Below are positions 33,870-43,046 of a stretch of 64,000 bases of DNA, one piece after another; the first letter of the stretch is position 1; every line of letters starts with the position of its first letter. Source of the stretch: Oscillospiraceae bacterium (GTDB taxonomy: Bacteria > Bacillota > Clostridia > Oscillospirales > Acutalibacteraceae); contig SVNZ01000004.1 in the NCBI GenBank assembly GCA_015066595.1, forward strand, positions 1-64,000. The letters are read 5' to 3'. Below the pieces are notes generated by a model, which was not told where the DNA came from, searched no databases, and was given only the letters and a program-made list of their open reading frames with translations. A program made the position numbers and the translations under genes.

Positions 33870-34334
33870 CTATTCCCCTTTTGCCCTACGCTCTGCGTTG
33901 TGTTTATCAATAACCATCTGTATATATGGCAAGACCTCAAACCCCATTTTTTCGTAAAGTCGCTTTGCCTTTTCGTTGTCTTCTTCAACTTCTATTCGAT
34001 ATCGTGCGGCAGGGATGTTCTCTTTCATATACTGGAAAAACTGTGTGCCCATACCACGATTTCTGTACTCAGGGTCGATGTAGATTTCTTCAACAGTGAC
34101 CGAAATACCACCGGCTTCCTGTGAAAAAGTGCGTGAAAGCATAGCAAATCCACATGGTTCACCGCCGCACTCAAATATATAGCACCACACATAGTCATCA
34201 CTGCGCATAAACTCATCAAAAGTGATTTTGTAGTTTTCTTTTGGGACCGGTGCATTAACTACTCCAGAATTATAAAAAATATCCGCATATTTGTAATAAA
34301 GCTCACGATCAGCTTCTGTGATTCTTCTAATCAT
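33870..34334 (-). CDS. GNAT family N-acetyltransferase
   Basis: Acetyltransferase of 154 residues. The typical start MIRRITEADRELYYKYA is followed by VEEIYIDPEYRNRGMGTQFFQYM, holding the acetyl-CoA loop (near residue 95), and NEKAKRLYEKMGFEVL. The substrate is unknown. The ATG at 34334 follows TTGGAGCG. It is translationally close to apbE downstream and divergent from the DUF2079 membrane protein gene. Confidence 0.85.
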   Translation of the reverse strand: MIRRITEADRELYYKYADIFYNSGVVNAPVPKENYKITFDEFMRSDDYVWCYIFECGGEPCGFAMLSRTFSQEAGGISVTVEEIYIDPEYRNRGMGTQFFQYMKENIPAARYRIEVEEDNEKAKRLYEKMGFEVLPYIQMVIDKHNAERRAKGE

Positions 34335-34408
34335 TATATCACGCTCCAAATTTTATTTTAGCACAACAATATCAAAAAGAAAAGCGCAACATTTACTGCA
34401 CAATACTA

Positions 34409-34437
34409 TTGTACTACTCGACATTTTATGATATCAT
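34409..34437 (+). promoter_or_regulatory. Sigma-A promoter of the surface-polymer cluster
   Basis: -35 TTGTAC, a 17-nt spacer and -10 TATCAT, about 37 nt before the DUF2079 start codon. Confidence 0.65.
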
Positions 34438-34474
34438 TAATATGTATATCTATGATTTTGTGAGGAGATACAAA

Positions 34475-36280
34475 ATGAGCACTAAAAGCAATCTGCAACT
34501 AAACGGTTTTTTCAAAAAACTCAACGATTCTTTTCTGTCTTTAGAGCGTATTGTTGCGGCATTTTTCACATCGTTTATGCTTTCAAATGTGGTACAGATG
34601 CTAAACAACAAGCTTTTCTATGAACTAGAATCGTACTACAACTCTATAAACTTCTTTGTATTTTGGTTTATCACTATAGTAGGCACAACAGCCTTGTGCG
34701 TTTTGACTTACTATGCAAAGTTCTCGTCGCTAATACCAAGGTCACTTTTGTTTTCTAGCACGTTGCTGAGTATTATGTTTTCTTCAGCACTAAATGAAAA
34801 AAACGCATACTTTATGCTAGGACTTGGGTTAGTTGACTTTATCGTTATTTTGTGGCTATCAAAAGACGACAAGCTCGAGCTTTCTAAAATCAACATAAGC
34901 CATAAGATATGTTTCATTGTTGCAGTAGCGTTGTTTTTATTCACAAGTATATTCTTCTCTTACTACACTTCACTGAGATACCAGAACTTCCATAACGCTA
35001 CATTCGACTTTGGTATTTTTGCTCAGATGTTCGAAAACATGGCTACAACAGGTGCACCGCTGACTACTGTTGAGCGATCTGTTGAGATGAGTCATTTTGG
35101 TGTGCATTTCTCCCCTATCTTCTATCTTCTTCTACCGGGATACATGATATTCAGGTCACCTATCTATCTCATCTGTGCACAGAGTATTTTTGTAGCGCTA
35201 GGTGTTTTCCCTGTTTATCTCATCTGCAAAAAGCTGGGCCTTTCAGGCAAAGTGACTCTTGCGTTCGAATTCATCTACGCTTTTTATCCTTGTCTTTTCA
35301 ACGGATGCTTCTATGACTTCCACGAAAACAAGTTCTTAACGACTATTATATTGTTCTTGCTCTACTTTATAATTTGCGAAAAGCGTGTACCGATTATTGT
35401 TTTCTCACTGCTGTTACTTATGGTGAAAGAAGACGCTGCTATCTATCTTATCGTTATCGCACTTTATGTTTTAATAAACAAAAAACAATACATAAATGGT
35501 TCATTGATACTTTCTATGGCTGTTGTCTACTTTGTTATTGCTAACAAAGTTGTTGCGGCACTGGGCTCAGAAGGCGTTATGATGTGGCGTTTGTCCGACT
35601 ACTTTGTGAATGGCGAAGAAGGCTACTTCTCAGTCTTCAAGAGCATATTGTTCGATGTTGGTTATCTCATCAAAATGATGTTTTCTGCGGAAAAATTCCC
35701 ATTCATTATCTGGATGTTTTTGCCACTTGCTTTTGCACCATTTATGCAAAAGCAGATATCTACACTCATTCTTTTGCTACCTATCATACCAATCAATATG
35801 ATGCAGTCATGGCAGTATCAGTACGATATTGATTACCAGTACACCTATGGTGTTGCTGCACTCATCATTTTCTGTGCTATCATTGCTATTGCTAATATGA
35901 AAGGTAATATCAGAAGGATTGCACTTTTGATGTCGCTGATTATGAGCTTTTCGTTAGCTGTACACGTATTAACTCCTAAGATAAACAACAACAAATACTA
36001 CGAGGAACACTACGGTAATGTCACAGAAAGCATCGAAGAAGCTCTGCACGAGATTCCTGAAGATGCAAGTGTAACAGCTGACCACTATATTATGCCTCAC
36101 CTGTATTTTATAAGAGAACTATACACTGTTCCTGACTACTATAAAAACATTGAACAAACCGACTATTTTGTAGTAAACACACGTAGCGCAGACAACACTG
36201 AAGAAATGAAAGCTGTTATGGGAAGCGACTACACTTTACAAAATCAGGTGGATTTTGTCCAGATATATAAACATAACTAA
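34475..36280 (+). CDS. DUF2079 polytopic membrane protein
   Basis: Protein of 601 residues with about 12 hydrophobic helices and an extracytoplasmic C-terminal domain. The DUF2079 signature is clear: TFDFGIFAQMFENMATTG, SHFGVHFSPIFYLLLPGY and DFHENKF. The fold relates to GT-C type glycosyltransferases such as PMT/ArnT, so a lipid-linked sugar transfer role is possible but unproven. The ATG at 34475 follows GAGGAGAT. It heads a four-gene plus-strand operon with a lipoprotein, an EEP protein and an O-antigen-ligase-like protein. Confidence 0.85.
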   Translation: MSTKSNLQLNGFFKKLNDSFLSLERIVAAFFTSFMLSNVVQMLNNKLFYELESYYNSINFFVFWFITIVGTTALCVLTYYAKFSSLIPRSLLFSSTLLSIMFSSALNEKNAYFMLGLGLVDFIVILWLSKDDKLELSKINISHKICFIVAVALFLFTSIFFSYYTSLRYQNFHNATFDFGIFAQMFENMATTGAPLTTVERSVEMSHFGVHFSPIFYLLLPGYMIFRSPIYLICAQSIFVALGVFPVYLICKKLGLSGKVTLAFEFIYAFYPCLFNGCFYDFHENKFLTTIILFLLYFIICEKRVPIIVFSLLLLMVKEDAAIYLIVIALYVLINKKQYINGSLILSMAVVYFVIANKVVAALGSEGVMMWRLSDYFVNGEEGYFSVFKSILFDVGYLIKMMFSAEKFPFIIWMFLPLAFAPFMQKQISTLILLLPIIPINMMQSWQYQYDIDYQYTYGVAALIIFCAIIAIANMKGNIRRIALLMSLIMSFSLAVHVLTPKINNNKYYEEHYGNVTESIEEALHEIPEDASVTADHYIMPHLYFIRELYTVPDYYKNIEQTDYFVVNTRSADNTEEMKAVMGSDYTLQNQVDFVQIYKHN

Positions 36281-36294
36281 TTTCGGTGATATTT

Positions 36295-36762
36295 ATGAAA
36301 AAACAACTTTTACTATTATTTACTCTTATACTTATGATTTGTGTAGTGTGCACAGCGTGCTCAAGCACCAAAGAACCTACCGAAGAAACCTCTGCACACA
36401 CTCTTCCACCAACGGAAGCTACCATAGCAGAGCCTGAATGGGTCGAGGTGGATTGTGACATTGCTTTGGTCGACAGTGATGGCGCTGTGGTTGTACCTGC
36501 TGTAGATTTTGAGACCTTTGCACTTGTTGGCACAAACGATGATGATAGCTATATCAAAATAAAACTCAACGATTCAGGATATATGAGTCTGATCGAATAC
36601 ACAAGCATCACAAGCAACACCTTCTACCTGTATTTAAACGGTGAAGAAATCGAAGAGATAACTTACGCTGACGATGTCCCAAATCCTATCGAATTAGGTC
36701 ACGATATGAGCTATCAGGAATTGTGCGAACTTGCTACTACAATCAGAGGACTTTTCAACTGA
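36295..36762 (+). CDS. small lipoprotein of unknown function
   Basis: Protein of 155 residues. The signal peptide ends in a lipobox-type CTAC (Cys near residue 22), followed by a Ser/Thr/Glu/Pro-rich spacer (about 23-48). The mature domain is small, acidic and beta-rich. I do not recognise it. It begins 14 nt after the DUF2079 gene and ends 11 nt before the EEP gene, so it belongs to the same operon. It is probably displayed on the outer membrane surface and may assist the neighbouring polymer-assembly proteins. Confidence 0.65.
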   Translation: MKKQLLLLFTLILMICVVCTACSSTKEPTEETSAHTLPPTEATIAEPEWVEVDCDIALVDSDGAVVVPAVDFETFALVGTNDDDSYIKIKLNDSGYMSLIEYTSITSNTFYLYLNGEEIEEITYADDVPNPIELGHDMSYQELCELATTIRGLFN

Positions 36763-36773
36763 AAATAAATGCT

Positions 36774-37862
36774 ATGAAAAACAAAACTTTTAAAATTATA
36801 CTCAAATCTGTACTGTCACTCTTGCTCGTTGTTGTTATAGCTCTTGCTTCATATGTCGCTTATCTTTTTATCGACTATGACAGGATTGAGGACGATATTG
36901 CTCTTAACATCACTGACAACACTCACGCCTTTGTACCTATAGAAAAAGAACTGAAAATCGTGTCGTACAACATCGGCTTTTGTGCTTACACACAAGATTT
37001 CAGTTTCTTCATGGACGGTGGCGAGATGAGTCGAGCAAAAAGCAAAGAAAGCGTCAATGAAGTTTTAGACGGTATTGACACTTTGCTGAAAAAAGAAGAT
37101 GCTGAAATCGTGTTGCTCCAAGAAGTCGATGAAGATGCTGACCGCAGTCACCACGTCGATGAAAGAGCATTTCTCACCAAAAGTGCAACAGACTATGACT
37201 GCGTTTTTGCGACTAATTTTGACAGTGCTTATCTTTTTTATCCGTTTAACAAACCGCACGGAAAATCGCTGTCAGGACTCCTCACACTCAGTAAATTCGA
37301 TATATACGAAAGCACAAGACGCTCACTACCGGTTGAAACTTCAGTTATGAAAATTGTTGATCTTGACAGATGTTACAGCGTTTCAAGGCTGAAAACACAA
37401 AGCGACAAGGAGCTGATACTATACACCGTGCATCTTTCAGCCTATACATCAGATGGCACAATAGCCACTGAGCAACTCAAAATGCTCACTGATGATATGG
37501 AAGCTGAGTATTCAAAAGGAAACTACATCATTTGCGGTGGAGATTTCAACAAAGACCTGTTACAAAACAGCGGAGAGATTTTCGGAGTATCGGGCGAAGA
37601 ATACACTTGGGCACAGGCTTTTCCGACACAAACGCTTGAGGGTACAGGGCTTTCGCTCGTTGCACCATTTAATAAAGAAAATCCTGTTGCAACATGTCGC
37701 AACACCGATGAAGCATACAAAGAAGAAGGTCAGTTCAACGTAACTCTCGACGGATTCATCGTTTCTGATAACATCTCAGTGTCACACTCAGATGTTATTG
37801 ACACTAAGTTTATGTACTCTGACCACAACCCTGTGTATATGAACTTCACACTTAAAAAATAG
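36774..37862 (+). CDS. membrane-anchored endonuclease/exonuclease/phosphatase family protein
   Basis: Protein of 362 residues. One N-terminal membrane helix (about 8-32) puts the EEP-fold domain outside the cell. Catalytic elements: IVSYNIGF, LLQEVDE (metal-binding Glu near 120), GGDFNKD (Asp/Asn pair near 258) and the final YSDHNPV (catalytic His near 350). Members act on DNA, phosphoinositides, sphingomyelin or phospho-sugars. An extracellular location beside polymer genes suggests a phosphodiesterase or phosphatase on lipid-linked or surface substrates. No strong ribosome-binding site; it is likely coupled to the upstream lipoprotein gene. Confidence 0.8.
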   Translation: MKNKTFKIILKSVLSLLLVVVIALASYVAYLFIDYDRIEDDIALNITDNTHAFVPIEKELKIVSYNIGFCAYTQDFSFFMDGGEMSRAKSKESVNEVLDGIDTLLKKEDAEIVLLQEVDEDADRSHHVDERAFLTKSATDYDCVFATNFDSAYLFYPFNKPHGKSLSGLLTLSKFDIYESTRRSLPVETSVMKIVDLDRCYSVSRLKTQSDKELILYTVHLSAYTSDGTIATEQLKMLTDDMEAEYSKGNYIICGGDFNKDLLQNSGEIFGVSGEEYTWAQAFPTQTLEGTGLSLVAPFNKENPVATCRNTDEAYKEEGQFNVTLDGFIVSDNISVSHSDVIDTKFMYSDHNPVYMNFTLKK

Positions 37863-37900
37863 CTTTCAAATAAAACCACTTTCTAAAAGGTACTGATTTC

Positions 37901-39493
37901 ATGAATGAAAACACCACACTTCAAAACAAGTCAACATACAATATGCGCAATGCAATGGTAAACTACTACCTGCTTGTTATGTTCACTTTTTTTGAACTAT
38001 TTTTGACACACCAATACGCAAAGGCAAGAACAGATAAGTTCATCTTATTCATCGTGCTGAGCAGTGTACTCATAGTAAGCGTTGTTGCGATATCACTCAC
38101 ATACTATCTGGACAAAAACGCTCCACAAAAAAGCAAAGTCGTAGAATGTGTTCCTATATTCAAATTGTCTATAACGGACATCGCTGTGCTCTCTTTCTTT
38201 TTATGTGCTGTAATCACCACACTGATTTCCGACTACAAGCTTGACTCCCTTTTAGGCAAAGCCGGTCGTGACAATGGACTTGTACTCATCGCACTGTACA
38301 CTGCAACATACTTTATAATATCCAGATTTTTCTACCTGAAAAACTACGTTTTCGCAGCTTTTCTTGTATTCGGTAGCATTATCTCACTTCTTGCTGTACT
38401 GCACTTCTTTTACATAGATCCACTTGGTATCATGGTAGGCTACTCACAAGAAGTCATCGAAGACTTCGGCACCACCATCGGCAACAAAAACACTATAGCT
38501 AGCTATATGTGTATTTTCCTGCCGGTTGCTATGATGATGTTTGTTGTTTACAAAGAGCACGCTATGAAGATACTTTCAGCGTTTGCTATCGCATTTGCTT
38601 ACTGCGGTCTTTTGGTTGCAGGTTCCAACAGCGGATACATCGGACTTTTTGCTATGCTGTTTTTTATGATACTTGTGTGTGTCAGAAAAGCGGAATATAT
38701 GAGGAACTTTATGCTTGCACTTACTATTATGCTAAGCTCAGGTGTAGCTCTAAGACTTTTTTCTCTGCTATTCAAGGACAAGTCAAAAGGGTTCGAGAAA
38801 ATCGGCGAAAAGCTTGTGTACAGTAAAGCTGTTTTTGTTATCATTCTGGTATGTGCGATAATAACTTTCTTTCTCTACTATCTAAAGGAAAAAGAGTACA
38901 TCAAAAACAAATGGCCTAAAAACATTCTTACCGTGATAGTAATATCTATCGGTGCAGTGATACTGGGTATTTGTGCTTACACTTTCTACTACTACACTTT
39001 TGTTGACAAAACTACTGACATTGGTCAGCTGTCACAGATATTCCGCTTTGATGACAGATGGGGTACCCACCGAGGCTTTATGTGGATAAAAGGTATGGAA
39101 GAATTCTTTAAATTCGACTTTTTCCACCAGCTTTTCGGTAGCGGTTGCGACACATTCTATCATGTATTTGAGCCACATTTTGCTGAGCTTTCGGCACGTT
39201 TCCATAACAGCTCAACCAACTGCATCCACAGCGAGTATCTCAACTACCTTATCACTCAAGGCTATTTAGGACTTTTGAGCTATCTCTTTATTATATTTGC
39301 AACTGTAATCAGAGCGTTCAAAATTTCTAAAGAAAACCGACTTGTGCTCGTGTTTGTGTTACCTGTTATTGCATACAGTGCACAGGCAGTTGTCAACATA
39401 TACCAGCCTATCACAACACCATTCTTTTTCATTTTTATCTCGTTGTGTGAGTGCTTGTCAAGAAAATCAAACCCTGTAAACAAACTGGATTAA
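37901..39493 (+). CDS. O-antigen ligase-like polytopic membrane protein
   Basis: Protein of 530 residues with about 12 membrane helices. A large loop in the second half carries RFDDRWGTHRGFMWIKG and the HSEYLNYLITQGYLGLLSYL block, which matches the Wzy_C/O-antigen ligase domain. It would join or polymerise glycans on the outer face, for example teichoic acid-like or exopolysaccharide material. It is the last gene of the cluster and ends at a strong terminator. Ligase and polymerase cannot be distinguished by eye. Confidence 0.8.
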   Translation: MNENTTLQNKSTYNMRNAMVNYYLLVMFTFFELFLTHQYAKARTDKFILFIVLSSVLIVSVVAISLTYYLDKNAPQKSKVVECVPIFKLSITDIAVLSFFLCAVITTLISDYKLDSLLGKAGRDNGLVLIALYTATYFIISRFFYLKNYVFAAFLVFGSIISLLAVLHFFYIDPLGIMVGYSQEVIEDFGTTIGNKNTIASYMCIFLPVAMMMFVVYKEHAMKILSAFAIAFAYCGLLVAGSNSGYIGLFAMLFFMILVCVRKAEYMRNFMLALTIMLSSGVALRLFSLLFKDKSKGFEKIGEKLVYSKAVFVIILVCAIITFFLYYLKEKEYIKNKWPKNILTVIVISIGAVILGICAYTFYYYTFVDKTTDIGQLSQIFRFDDRWGTHRGFMWIKGMEEFFKFDFFHQLFGSGCDTFYHVFEPHFAELSARFHNSSTNCIHSEYLNYLITQGYLGLLSYLFIIFATVIRAFKISKENRLVLVFVLPVIAYSAQAVVNIYQPITTPFFFIFISLCECLSRKSNPVNKLD

Positions 39494-39500
39494 ACATAGT

Positions 39501-39531
39501 AAAAGCCCACTCAAACGAGTGGGCTTTTTGC
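39501..39531. terminator. Terminator after the O-antigen ligase-like gene
   Basis: A 12-bp stem (AAAAGCCCACTC / GAGTGGGCTTTT) followed by a T; the opposite strand also has a T-run, so it can serve the convergent DUF896 gene. Confidence 0.85.
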
Positions 39532-39741
39532 TTATTTTTTCTTAAAATCAGTGAGCGGTACTACTTTTCCGTCAGGGTACTCCACATCAACATTATTAAG
39601 CTGATTTTTGAAGTTAGAGCGAAACTGTGCGAGATACTCTTTGTAAAGTTCTTTTTGAAGCTTTTGTTCCTGCTCAGTCAGTCCTTGCTCACGCTTTTTC
39701 TTTGCAAGTTCGTTTATTTTCAAAATTAAATTCTGTGTCAT
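39532..39741 (-). CDS. DUF896 small protein (YnzC-like)
   Basis: Basic protein of 69 residues matching DUF896: IxKINELAKKKREQGLTEQEQKLQKELYKEYLAQFRSN is the core, with the C-terminal VVPLTDFKKK. Proteins of this family are small helical hairpins; one Bacillus member is SOS-induced. Function is unsettled. AAGGTGCAAT precedes the ATG. It lies 11 nt after ruvX and is co-directional. Confidence 0.88.
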   Translation of the reverse strand: MTQNLILKINELAKKKREQGLTEQEQKLQKELYKEYLAQFRSNFKNQLNNVDVEYPDGKVVPLTDFKKK

Positions 39742-39752
39742 ATTGCACCTTC

Positions 39753-40163
39753 CTATCTATTACTATCAAGATAATTCTGGAGTATTATCGCAGCCGCTAC
39801 GGTATCGACCTTCGCCTTGCGCTTTTTGCCTTTTACGTCACGCTGGGACAGATATCCGTGCGCTGTGATGGTAGTACCACGCTCGTCTTGCATAACGGTT
39901 TTTACTCCCGTCTTTTCGCTGAGTGACTGAGCAAACTCTCTGGCGTTTTGTGCACTTTCGCCTTCGCTACCATCCATATTTTTTGGAAGTCCTACTACAA
40001 CGAGTCCGGCTTTTTCTCTTTGCACTACCTGTGCAACCTTTTCAAGTAAATTTTTTGGACTTTTTTCTTCTATCATATCAAGCGGTGACGCTAAAAAACC
40101 CATAGCATCGCTGATAGCAAGCCCTGTGCGAGCTTTGCCTAAATCAACTGAAATAATAACCAT
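39753..40163 (-). CDS. ruvX: RuvX/YqgF Holliday-junction-resolvase-like nuclease
   Basis: RNase H-fold protein of 136 residues. SVDLGKARTGLAISD holds the first catalytic Asp, VVGLPKNMDGSEG the middle motif, and DERGTT and KVDTVAAAIILQNYL the C-terminal acidic residues. It has been linked to pre-16S rRNA processing and to recombination. AAAGGAGA precedes the ATG. It follows the transglutaminase-like gene and precedes DUF896. Confidence 0.93.
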   Translation of the reverse strand: MVIISVDLGKARTGLAISDAMGFLASPLDMIEEKSPKNLLEKVAQVVQREKAGLVVVGLPKNMDGSEGESAQNAREFAQSLSEKTGVKTVMQDERGTTITAHGYLSQRDVKGKKRKAKVDTVAAAIILQNYLDSNR

Positions 40164-40196
40164 AAAATCTCCTTTGTTGTGCCAAAAGACTTTTAT

Positions 40197-41540
40197 TTAC
40201 ACATATTTTAAAACGACTGTGACTACAGATAACGTTTTCTTCTTATATAAAGACAGGTCTTCTTTCTCTAAAGAATAGTCAGCCAAAGATGCGTTCACTT
40301 TATCAATATAACTAAAGAAATACTGTGGATATGAGTAAAACAGCTGATCCACTGCGTTATCATAAGAAAACTCTTTTGGGTCGATATAAAAGTGAAAATA
40401 CTCTTCCTTTTTAGTCGCTGATGTGAGTAGACTGTCGATCACTTTTTCAGCTTCATAGTCAATCAGGTGTGCACTATTACGTACATAGTAGTTATACGCT
40501 GTGTTTGTGCTTTTTGGTATAAAGAAGTTTGATGTGAGAGCGTTATCATCACTGTCACCGCAAATCTCTTCTTCGCTCATCTGCGACCAAAGCTTTGAAA
40601 ACTCGTGATCGACTCTAAGCTGTTCTTCGTTGATATTGAAATAGTCATATCGAAACGCTTTGTCAAGATTATCATCCCAGGTTGTATCAACATAATACCA
40701 GTCGCCATCAAGCACTACACAACTCCACATATGAAGTTCGTTCTGACTTTCACCGATGAGGTTGATGCATCTGATTCCGACACCGTGACAAAGAAGTTGG
40801 AACGCTCTTGAATAGCCCTCGCACACTGCAACGCCTTCTACCAGTGCACCGTAAGCATCAAAAGACTTGGCTTTTTCCACCGTAATAACATCATCTAAAC
40901 CAATCGAGTCATCATACACACAGTTATCCAGAATATAATCGTGAATATAGAGCTCGAGCTGATACGGAGTGAGAGACTTTTCGAGATTTTTATAAAAATC
41001 ATCGACTTTTGCTTTGAGCTCACTTGCTTGCTGCTGAACTTCTTTTGGGGATACTCGTGAGTACAGCTGTACTGCTGTGTAGTTCTGGTCTTCGCTGATA
41101 AGATATCCGAAAGTAGTTGATAACCAGAACACCTGAGGATTATCATCGGTGAGCGCTTTGATAGTCAGTCTTATCTGTGCCTGAGAAAGCTGTGCTTCTT
41201 CTAATATAACCTGCTTTGTCTTATACTCACCGTCGACATTTGCCTGCGGATAAACGTAATATACATTTTCTAAAAGCATTCTGTACAGCTCTCGCATTTT
41301 ATCATTTTCAAGACAGCTGTACGAGTCCGTGCTTTTATACGCTGTGTAATGCTCACTGTATAAAAAGGCGGTATTTTCGATATGAGTATAGCCAAGGGAC
41401 ACATCTTCTGCAATACCCTTCGGCATTACAAGTGCGAATATGCTTTTTGAAATTTCATCAACTATTGCACAAGAAGAAAGTGTAAAACACAAAGAAAAGC
41501 ACAGTATAAGTGCAACTATCTTTAATGTAAATCTTTTCAT
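40197..41540 (-). CDS. secreted transglutaminase-like lipoprotein
   Basis: Protein of 447 residues with a lipoprotein signal (LSSC, Cys near residue 24). A transglutaminase/protease-like domain in the middle has the Cys-His-Asp triad: Cys in VAVCEGYSRAFQLL (near 240), His in ELHMW (near 270) and Asp in YVDTTWDD (near 288). A C-terminal extension has no recognised domain. It probably acts on proteins at the cell surface; protease and cross-linking activities cannot be separated. GGGGGTG precedes the ATG. It is first of the run with ruvX and DUF896. Confidence 0.82.
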   Translation of the reverse strand: MKRFTLKIVALILCFSLCFTLSSCAIVDEISKSIFALVMPKGIAEDVSLGYTHIENTAFLYSEHYTAYKSTDSYSCLENDKMRELYRMLLENVYYVYPQANVDGEYKTKQVILEEAQLSQAQIRLTIKALTDDNPQVFWLSTTFGYLISEDQNYTAVQLYSRVSPKEVQQQASELKAKVDDFYKNLEKSLTPYQLELYIHDYILDNCVYDDSIGLDDVITVEKAKSFDAYGALVEGVAVCEGYSRAFQLLCHGVGIRCINLIGESQNELHMWSCVVLDGDWYYVDTTWDDNLDKAFRYDYFNINEEQLRVDHEFSKLWSQMSEEEICGDSDDNALTSNFFIPKSTNTAYNYYVRNSAHLIDYEAEKVIDSLLTSATKKEEYFHFYIDPKEFSYDNAVDQLFYSYPQYFFSYIDKVNASLADYSLEKEDLSLYKKKTLSVVTVVLKYV

Positions 41541-41581
41541 ATCGACACCCCCTTCATATACTATTTCGATAGTGATATATA

Positions 41582-42595
41582 TTATTCTCTGTAATCAATC
41601 GGTAGTGTTGCTACAGCATTCAAATCAAGCTGTGCGATGTTTGAGCTGAGATATTCATAATAGCCCTGTGAGCCAACCATAGCTGCATTATCTCCGCATA
41701 GAGATAAATCAGGCATATATAGTTTAAATGCGTTTAGCTCACATTCATGCTGGAGTTCACGTCGAAGCAGAGAGTTTGCTGATACGCCACCTGCTGTAAC
41801 AAGAGTTGTAACTCCCAAATCTTTTGCAGCTTGAATAAAATTCTTGACAAGACAGTCAACAACCGCTTTTCTAAAACTTGCGCATACGTCTTCTTTAGGA
41901 ACTTCTTCTCCTTTTTGCTCAAGATTATGAATTATGTTTATAACAGCAGTCTTGAGCCCTGAGAAGGAAAAATCGTACGGTGCATCGTCCACCTTAGGGT
42001 GAGGAAGCTTGAACGCATCAGCATCACCTTTTTCAGCAATCTTGTCGAGCATGATACCACCGGGATATGGGATCCCCATAGTGCGGGCAGCTTTGTCGAA
42101 GGCTTCACCTGCGGCATCATCACGGGTACGACCGATTATACGCATTTTTGTGTAGCTTTCAACCATTACGATGTGGCTATGACCACCGGACACTACAAGG
42201 CATAAAAATGGCGGTTTTAGTTCTTTGTGAGAAATATAATTAGCCGCTATGTGTGAGCGCAGGTGATGCACCGGCACAAGCGGTTTTTTTGTAGCAAGGG
42301 ACAGACCTTTTGCAAAATTCACACCCACAAGCAGTGCTCCGATAAGTCCCGGTGCATGAGTCACAGCGATAGCATCAATATCTTCGAGTGTAGTCTGAGC
42401 CTCATACAAAGCTTCATTCACCACGCCACAAATCGACTCTGCGTGTCTTCTGGACGCTATCTCAGGCACAACACCACCGTAGAGCTTATGTTCCTCTACC
42501 TGTGAAGCTATCACGGAAGAGAGCACTTCTCGTCCGTCTTGTACTACTGCTGCGGCAGTTTCGTCACAGCTGCTTTCTATTGATAAAATTTTCAT
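41582..42595 (-). CDS. tsaD: tRNA N6-adenosine threonylcarbamoyltransferase
   Basis: Catalyses the last step of t6A formation at A37 of ANN-decoding tRNAs, with TsaB and TsaE. Length is 337 residues. The start ILSIESSCDETAAAVV, the metal-binding HHLRSHIAAN (near 110) and SGGHSHIV, plus TAGGVSANSLLRREL near the C-terminus, are all intact. The ATG at 42595 follows AAGGAGTAT; the ORF track begins seven codons earlier at a TTG. It follows rimI directly. tsaB and tsaE are not in the window. Confidence 0.95.
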   Translation of the reverse strand: MKILSIESSCDETAAAVVQDGREVLSSVIASQVEEHKLYGGVVPEIASRRHAESICGVVNEALYEAQTTLEDIDAIAVTHAPGLIGALLVGVNFAKGLSLATKKPLVPVHHLRSHIAANYISHKELKPPFLCLVVSGGHSHIVMVESYTKMRIIGRTRDDAAGEAFDKAARTMGIPYPGGIMLDKIAEKGDADAFKLPHPKVDDAPYDFSFSGLKTAVINIIHNLEQKGEEVPKEDVCASFRKAVVDCLVKNFIQAAKDLGVTTLVTAGGVSANSLLRRELQHECELNAFKLYMPDLSLCGDNAAMVGSQGYYEYLSSNIAQLDLNAVATLPIDYRE

Positions 42596-42605
42596 TTTAT
42601 ACTCC

Positions 42606-43046
42606 TTAAAGGTCAAAATACTTTGTCATCAACACAGCATCTTCACTAGGTTTGCTGTAGTAGTTTTTTCTCACTGCTACTTGTGTAAAACCTAAAGCGT
42701 CGTAAAGCTTGATAGCCCCCTCGTTTGATACACGCACCTCGAGTGTAATGAACGAGAGCTTTTGTTCACTAGCCACTTCGAATAGCTTATAAAACAGCTC
42801 TTTTGCAACACCGCTTCTGCGATGATTTTTATCCACTGCGATATCGAGCAAATTCCCCTCATCAAGCACAACATTCATCACACAGTAGCCGATGACTTTT
42901 TCATCTTCAAGTGCCACAAACACATACGAATTTTCTTTTTTGAGCTCGTCTTCAAATGATACTCTGCTCCATGGATGAGAGAAGCTGTTTTCTTCAATAT
43001 CCAAAACAGCATCAAGGTGCTGCTCTTGCATTTTTCTTATAATCAT
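42606..43046 (-). CDS. rimI: ribosomal protein S18-alanine N-acetyltransferase RimI
   Basis: GNAT enzyme of 146 residues. SFSHPWSRVSFEDELK, NLLDIAVDKNHRRSGVAKELFYKL (acetyl-CoA loop near 78) and VRVSNEGAIKLYDALGFTQVAVRKNYY are the RimI pattern. Adjacent to tsaD, as in many bacteria, which supports the name. The ATG overlaps the stop codon of the phosphatase gene (ATGA). Confidence 0.9.
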   Translation of the reverse strand: MIIRKMQEQHLDAVLDIEENSFSHPWSRVSFEDELKKENSYVFVALEDEKVIGYCVMNVVLDEGNLLDIAVDKNHRRSGVAKELFYKLFEVASEQKLSFITLEVRVSNEGAIKLYDALGFTQVAVRKNYYSKPSEDAVLMTKYFDL

